This document shows, piece by piece, positions 59,480-64,000 of a DNA stretch of 64,000 bases. The notes under the pieces were generated by a model. The model was not told the origin of the DNA. It saw only the letters and a program-made list of their open reading frames with translations, and ran no database searches. The stretch comes from an uncultured Prevotellaceae bacterium (GTDB taxonomy: Bacteria > Bacteroidota > Bacteroidia > Bacteroidales > Muribaculaceae), in NCBI GenBank assembly GCA_905210415.1, contig CAJLWM010000004.1, positions 5,853 through 69,852 of the forward strand, in the 5' to 3' direction. The stretch's first letter is position 1. Every line of letters starts with the position of its first letter. The position numbers and the translations under genes are program-made.

Positions 59480-61822
59480 ATGGCAAAGAATTTAGTAATA
59501 GTCGAGTCTCCATCAAAGGCCAAAACGATTGGCAAATTTCTTGGCGACGACTATAAGGTTATGTCAAGCAAAGGACATATCCGCGATTTGCACAAGAAGG
59601 ATTTCAGCATCGACATTGATAACGGCTTTGCGCCTATCTACGAGATTCCTTCCGACAAAAAGGAACTTGTGAAGACGCTAAAGAAGGAAGCAAAGGAGAG
59701 CGATTTGGTGTGGCTCGCATCCGATGAGGACCGCGAGGGAGAAGCCATCGCATGGCACTTGTATGAGACTCTCGGACTCACTCCAGAGAACTCTAAGCGC
59801 ATTGTGTTTCACGAAATCACCAAAACAGCCATTCTCAATGCCATAGAGCATCCTCGCAATATCGACATCAACCTCGTTGACGCTCAGCAAGCGCGACGCG
59901 TACTCGACCGCATTGTGGGTTTTGAACTATCGCCTGTATTGTGGAAGAAAATCAAGCCTGCACTATCGGCTGGCCGTGTGCAAAGTGTGGCCGTACGCCT
60001 GATTGTGGAACGCGAACGCGAAGTGCAAAACTTCAAGAGCGAAACCTACTACCGTGTAGTGGCTCAATTTAAGCCAGAGGGCGGCGAAACTGCATTCTCG
60101 GCTGAGCTGAGCCGCCGTCTGCCTTCGCACGACGAGGCAATGAAGTGCCTTGAGGCTTGCCGCGACGCACTATTTGCCGTTGAAGACGTGCAAGTGAAAC
60201 CACAAAAGAAGAGTCCTGCGCCTCCATTCACCACCTCTACTCTCCAACAAGAGGCTTCGCGCAAACTCGGATTCACCGTGTCGCAAACCATGCGCATCGC
60301 TCAGATGCTCTACGAGTCGGGGCATATCACCTACATGCGTACCGACTCTGTAAACCTCTCATCATTGGCTATCAACACCATCAAGCAAGAAATCACCGAA
60401 ACCCTCGGCGAAAACTACTTGAAGATACGCAAATATCACACTGCCACTAAGGGCGCACAAGAGGCTCACGAAGCCATCCGCCCTACATTCATCAGCAACC
60501 ACGACATCAACGGCACTGCTCAGGAGAAAAAACTTTACAACCTCATCTGGAAGCGCACCATCGCTTCGCAAATGGCTGACGCCGAAGTGGAAAAAACCAC
60601 TATCAACCTCTACTCAAGCAGCCTCAAAGACAAGTTTGTGGCTACTGGCGAGGTGCTGAAGTTCGACGGTTTCTTGAAGGTCTACATCGAGAGCACCGAC
60701 GACGAAAACGCGGCTTCTGACAACGAACTGCACGTTCTCCCTACGGTTTCTGAGGGCGAAGTGGTGGCTCTGCAATCTGCCACTGCCACTCAACGATTCA
60801 CCCAGCAACCTTATCGCTACAACGAAGCTTCGCTGGTGAAGAAACTCGAGGAATTGGGCATCGGTCGTCCGTCTACCTACGCTCCTACCATCTCCACCAT
60901 TCAGCAACGCGAATATGTGGTGAAGGGCGAAAGCAAAGGCACCGAACGCGCCTACGAAGTGCTGCAACTCAACCGTGGCAAAATCACCGAAAAGCAGAAA
61001 ACCGAACTCACCGGCGCTGAGAAGGGCAAGCTAATGCCTACCGACATCGGCATCGTGGTGAACGATTTCCTTATGCAATATTTCCCTACGATCATGGACT
61101 ACAACTTCACCGCTAAGGTTGAAGCCGAGTTCGACGAAATCGCAGAGGGCAAGGTGAAGTGGAACAAGGAAATCTCTGATTTCTACAAGATGTTCCACCC
61201 AACTATCGAAAGCACATCAAAGCTGCGTCTTGAGCACAAGGTGGGCGAACGCATCTTGGGCGAAGAGCCTGGCACTGGCCGCCCTGTATCGGTGAAGATT
61301 GGTCGCTTCGGTCCTGTGGTGCAAATCGGAAAGGCCGACGACGAAGAGCGCCCTCGCTTTGCTTCGTTGCAAAAAAACCAAAGCATCGAGGATATCACCC
61401 TCGAAGAAGCACTCAAACTCTTTGAATTGCCTCGCACTCTTGGCGAATATGAGGGCGAAGAAGTGACTGTGGCTGTAGGTCGCTTCGGCCCATACGTGAA
61501 GGTTGGCAAACTGTTCGTGTCGATTCCTTCCACTCTCACTCCGCAAGCTATCACGCTTGAGCAAGCCATCGAACTGATTATCGCTAAGCGCGAAGCGGCT
61601 GCCAACAAAGTGCTGAAGACATTCGACGAAGAACCAGAGATGCAGGTACTCAACGGCCGCTACGGCGTGTATATCTGCTACAAAAAGGCCAACTATAAGA
61701 TTCCTAAGGGCACCGACACTGCCGCTCTCACACTTGAGCAATGCCGTGCCATCGTGGCCGACGAAGCCAATGCGCCAAAGAAGCGCACCGCAGGCCGTCG
61801 CAAAGCCACCTCATCGAAGTAA
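59480..61822 (+). CDS. topA: DNA topoisomerase I (type IA)
   Basis: 780-residue enzyme that relaxes negative supercoils. The ATG at 59480 gives the canonical start MAKNLVIVESPSKAKTIGKF (Toprim domain); an in-frame ATG at 59444 would add 12 polar residues and is unlikely. The Toprim metal site is SDEDREGEAIAWHL. The catalytic Tyr285 lies in ITYMRTDSVNLS. GIGRPSTYAPTIST and the following GTERAYEVLQLNRGK block complete the core. The C-terminus has lysine-rich repeats of the topoisomerase I tail type (KIGRFGPVVQIGKADD; VAVGRFGPYVKVGKLFVSIP; NGRYGVYICYKKANYKIPKG) in place of the Cys4 zinc fingers of Escherichia TopA, and a basic end. Confidence 0.95.
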   Translation: MAKNLVIVESPSKAKTIGKFLGDDYKVMSSKGHIRDLHKKDFSIDIDNGFAPIYEIPSDKKELVKTLKKEAKESDLVWLASDEDREGEAIAWHLYETLGLTPENSKRIVFHEITKTAILNAIEHPRNIDINLVDAQQARRVLDRIVGFELSPVLWKKIKPALSAGRVQSVAVRLIVEREREVQNFKSETYYRVVAQFKPEGGETAFSAELSRRLPSHDEAMKCLEACRDALFAVEDVQVKPQKKSPAPPFTTSTLQQEASRKLGFTVSQTMRIAQMLYESGHITYMRTDSVNLSSLAINTIKQEITETLGENYLKIRKYHTATKGAQEAHEAIRPTFISNHDINGTAQEKKLYNLIWKRTIASQMADAEVEKTTINLYSSSLKDKFVATGEVLKFDGFLKVYIESTDDENAASDNELHVLPTVSEGEVVALQSATATQRFTQQPYRYNEASLVKKLEELGIGRPSTYAPTISTIQQREYVVKGESKGTERAYEVLQLNRGKITEKQKTELTGAEKGKLMPTDIGIVVNDFLMQYFPTIMDYNFTAKVEAEFDEIAEGKVKWNKEISDFYKMFHPTIESTSKLRLEHKVGERILGEEPGTGRPVSVKIGRFGPVVQIGKADDEERPRFASLQKNQSIEDITLEEALKLFELPRTLGEYEGEEVTVAVGRFGPYVKVGKLFVSIPSTLTPQAITLEQAIELIIAKREAAANKVLKTFDEEPEMQVLNGRYGVYICYKKANYKIPKGTDTAALTLEQCRAIVADEANAPKKRTAGRRKATSSK

Positions 61823-61852
61823 TCACAACTATAACGGCACAATAAATCCCAC

Positions 61853-61882
61853 AAAGGCACTCCCGCAAAGAGTGCCTTTATT
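61853..61882 (+). terminator. Terminator after topA
   Basis: AAAGGCACTC (61853-61862) pairs perfectly with GAGTGCCTTT (61870-61879) around CCGCAAA, followed by a short T-rich stretch, 30 bases after the stop. Confidence 0.85.
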
Positions 61883-62019
61883 TGGGTTCTTCCGGAATAT
61901 GGAGTGATTTGATTGTGACGACACAAGGCTACGACTAACGACATCAGTGAATATGTCCATTTACAATCGTGACACTAATGTCAGAAACGTGATATAAATA
62001 TCTGCCACGTGTCTTGAAA

Positions 62020-62045
62020 CAATCGTATCATGCCATGATACGATT
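62020..62045. other. Perfect palindrome in the topA downstream region
   Basis: AATCGTATCATG and CATGATACGATT flank two bases (GC-like centre) and are followed by GCTTTTA. It could be a second terminator or a protein-binding site. The gap 61823-62341 otherwise contains MITE-like copy 4 and no gene. Confidence 0.5.
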
Positions 62046-62142
62046 GCTTTTACTGGATGTAAATCAAAGTTTTGTCTATAGTGGAGTCTATAAGCATCTT
62101 TGCGAACACGCTTACAAAGAAACTTCCTATACTTTGCAGGTT

Positions 62143-62334
62143 TTAACCCAATTCGGTCGTTAGAGTTTGGATGGATTTTGGAATTTTAGAAACGCAGATT
62201 TTAGTTGCTTTTTAATGAGTAATAGCAAGCTATTGCGAATTAAAAACAAGCAAAAGATGCCTTATAAAACCGAAAGGCGCCAAGCAGTAGTAAAATATTT
62301 ACATATACGGTCTAATGACCGATTTGGGTTTAAA
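62143..62334 (+). repeat. MITE-like repeat, copy 4
   Basis: 192 bp, the best-preserved copy. Left TTTAACCCAATTCGGTCGTT; right CTAATGACCGATTTGGGTTT; interior with AGTAATAGCAAGCTATTGCG (small hairpin), AGATGCCTTATAAAACCGAA and GCGCCAAGCAGTAGTAAA. Its right end lies seven bases from the stop codon of the AT-rich gene on the minus strand. Confidence 0.85.
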
Positions 62335-62341
62335 CTTCTTG

Positions 62342-63799
62342 TCAAAAATCATGGTCCCAATAAAGATGTCTGCGATGATGGCGAGCAATAAAGTCTATAT
62401 TACGTTTAAATATCAACTTACCCAATTCACTGGGATTGTTACCACTCAGATCACCATCCTGCAACATTTTGTTCTCAAGCAGATAATGAAGCAACTCAGG
62501 GTGCATGACCTCCGTATTGATTACTGCATCCATCGTTTCCTTTTGCAAAGTACGTGCATCACATTTTCTATAGTATGGGTTGTAACTGCATTTTATCACA
62601 TGAATAATATTAGGGGCAAAAACCATTCCTGCCTTCTCTGAGATAAAGCCTACTTGTGGACCACTTGGAAAACGATGGCAAACCTCTGTCATATCCAAAT
62701 CTGGAGAAATCTTCGTCAACCATTCTTTCAGTTCATTTGTGTCCTTAAAGAATGCAAGACGCTTCCCTTCCGTCCGTTTCATATATAAAGGATAGGCATA
62801 TTTGTAAGAGTGTCTTAATTTGGCCTGATGCTCATGCATCTTGTCATACACCTCTTTCTTCGAGTTGAATAATACGCCATTGATTTCCCAATCATTATCA
62901 GCATACTTCACAAGCGCTGTACAAATATATAAACCTTTAATGAAAACATCAGGATAAACATTCTTCAATTTGTACACTTCGTCCTTCGAGCTCTTCAGCA
63001 CAGCGTATTCCGAATCCACATCAGACACCTCAAATATATCTTGCTGGCAATACTTAAGATTCCTCAGTTTTTCAGACTCCTCTTGCATGTTGTTTTCTAA
63101 ATACATATCTGCCAGCCACAGATGAGGCAGCTCTGCCATTGGTCCTATCTCGCAATTCATAGAGAAAGAAGTTTCTGCATAGTACATAGCTTCACCTTTA
63201 CCAAACTGTCCTAAATATGAATCCAAATAATCCTCAAACCCTTCATCCGATAAAGGAGAGCAGAGCAAGTAGGAACGACGAAGCCATATTAGCACATGCT
63301 TCAACTTAAAATAGTCATTAGCCGTATCTGAGTTGTATATAAAATCATGCAAAGAATCGTTCACTTCAACCTCATCCTCCTCAATAAGTATCTCCATAAT
63401 AATATTTGTCGCGACCTCATTCATCGCTAAAGGATTGAGAAAACGGTCGTCTAAATTTCTGGACAATACAAGCCATACCAACAATTCTACTTCTTTGGCA
63501 TTCACATCATTCTTCTCAAGAACATGTAAATCATCAAAGAAGGGCAATGGGTGTGCATATGCGAGCGAGTGCTTATGTACAAAGGCGTTCCACAACCCGA
63601 TATCAGACATCTTGTCCTCATAGTAGATTGCCAAATTAATGGCAATCTCTTTCTTCAGTTTGCCTGCATTAGGCAAACCGATGTCCATGTTCTTTATTCT
63701 ATCATAAATGCGATTTGCCACATCCACATACATAGGACATGGCTTAATTCCAATCGGATAGTACGGAGAGAAATCATTCTGAAATATTGCTCGTTTCAT
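62342..63799 (-). CDS. Unrecognised AT-rich protein between two MITE-like repeats
   Basis: 485 residues, no signal peptide and no transmembrane segment, acidic, with no motif I recognise; I considered a Bacteroidetes DUF3843-type family but cannot support it. The middle has paired-helix segments (AELPHLWLADMYLENNMQEE) that could be TPR-like. Near the C-terminus IKCSYNPYYRKCDARTLQKE and MHPELLHYLLENKMLQDG suggest a compact helical domain. The gene is clearly AT-richer than topA and the zinc-ribbon gene. It is flanked on both sides, in direct orientation, by MITE-like copies 4 and 5, and no neighbour shares its strand. It is probably acquired; nuclease or toxin activity cannot be argued from the sequence. 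Confidence 0.7.
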   Translation of the reverse strand: MKRAIFQNDFSPYYPIGIKPCPMYVDVANRIYDRIKNMDIGLPNAGKLKKEIAINLAIYYEDKMSDIGLWNAFVHKHSLAYAHPLPFFDDLHVLEKNDVNAKEVELLVWLVLSRNLDDRFLNPLAMNEVATNIIMEILIEEDEVEVNDSLHDFIYNSDTANDYFKLKHVLIWLRRSYLLCSPLSDEGFEDYLDSYLGQFGKGEAMYYAETSFSMNCEIGPMAELPHLWLADMYLENNMQEESEKLRNLKYCQQDIFEVSDVDSEYAVLKSSKDEVYKLKNVYPDVFIKGLYICTALVKYADNDWEINGVLFNSKKEVYDKMHEHQAKLRHSYKYAYPLYMKRTEGKRLAFFKDTNELKEWLTKISPDLDMTEVCHRFPSGPQVGFISEKAGMVFAPNIIHVIKCSYNPYYRKCDARTLQKETMDAVINTEVMHPELLHYLLENKMLQDGDLSGNNPSELGKLIFKRNIDFIARHHRRHLYWDHDF

Positions 63800-63913
63800 T
63801 TTTATAATATGGTTATTATTGCTGTCCGGTAAAAGTTGTTCAAACCAAATAAATTAAGGTCGACACTTTTCACGAGGTATCAACCCTTTTGGTTATTTTT
63901 GTATTGCTAAAAT

Positions 63914-64000
63914 TAAACCCAATTCGGTCATTAGGGATTGAATGAATTTCGGAGTTTTAGAAGTCCAGATTTTGATTGCTTTTTAATGAGTAATAGCAAG
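63914..64000 (+). repeat. MITE-like repeat, copy 5 (cut by the window end)
   Basis: Begins TAAACCCAATTCGGTCATTA and continues through GGAGTTTTAGAAGTCCAGAT and TTGATTGCTTTTTAATGAGT, the same left half as the other copies, before the window ends. Confidence 0.85.

Noticed and set aside
62342-63799. Assignment of the AT-rich gene to a toxin or defence nuclease
   Set aside because: No catalytic motif, partner gene or membrane segment could be seen.

Overview
The window looks like chromosomal DNA of a gut-type Bacteroidales (Bacteroidetes), perhaps Muribaculaceae or Prevotellaceae; the family is a guess. Evidence: promoters of the Bacteroidetes type (TTTG-N19-TAnnTTTG), surface proteins with T9SS-like C-terminal tails, a PorZ-like protein, a one-piece hybrid histidine kinase/response regulator/AraC protein, a BtuB-type cobalamin receptor with propeller partner, MeaB, and many OafA-type acyltransferases. 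There is no rRNA, CRISPR array, prophage or intact IS element. One tRNA gene (Pro, CGG) is present.

Layout. 0-3.7 kb: pdxB, an EamA exporter and an acyltransferase. 3.8-6.2 kb: PorZ-like propeller protein. 6.2-12.1 kb: four more acyltransferase-3 genes (one frameshifted at an A9 tract) around manC and the tRNA; one of them sits between 80-bp direct repeats. 12.1-20.9 kb: a tight six-gene operon encoding a vWA-like lipoprotein, a four-helix membrane protein, a tubulin/FtsZ-like GTPase, a giant actin/Hsp70-like ATPase, a single-span membrane protein with a coiled coil, and a zinc-ribbon membrane protein. This is the most unusual locus of the window. 21.2-24.1 kb: EptA-like phosphoethanolamine transferase and a BamA/TamA-like barrel. 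24.4-27.1 kb: meaB behind two DUF1573 genes. 27.7-30.6 kb: TPR hybrid two-component regulator. 31.4-39.0 kb: cobalamin-riboswitch-controlled uptake operon (BtuB, BtuG-like propeller, DUF4465/GLUG giant protein). 39.2-44.7 kb: TPR protein, inositol-phosphate-type phosphatase, free methionine-R-sulfoxide reductase, then a GH5 mannanase-manA pair. 45.2-47.9 kb: SBF-type transporter and GH20 hexosaminidase. 48.0-49.7 kb: a HipBST-like toxin-antitoxin operon with matching paired operators on both sides. 49.7-53.0 kb: repeated promoter region driving LegB-like dehydratase, ATP-grasp enzyme and NeuB-like synthase (nonulosonic acid supply). 53.4-61.8 kb: BspA-type LRR surface protein, GNAT protein, zinc-ribbon membrane protein and topA. 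62.3-63.8 kb: an AT-rich orphan gene between two MITE-like repeats.

A MITE-like family of about 185-190 bp with about 22-bp terminal inverted repeats recurs at least five times, all in the same orientation, plus remnants. One copy is split by a second, unrelated inverted-repeat element. Functional themes are envelope and surface glycan modification (acyltransferases, ManC/ManA, EptA, nonulosonate genes), secreted surface proteins, and B12 acquisition and use (uptake operon plus MeaB). All calls are from reading the sequence; no database search was run.
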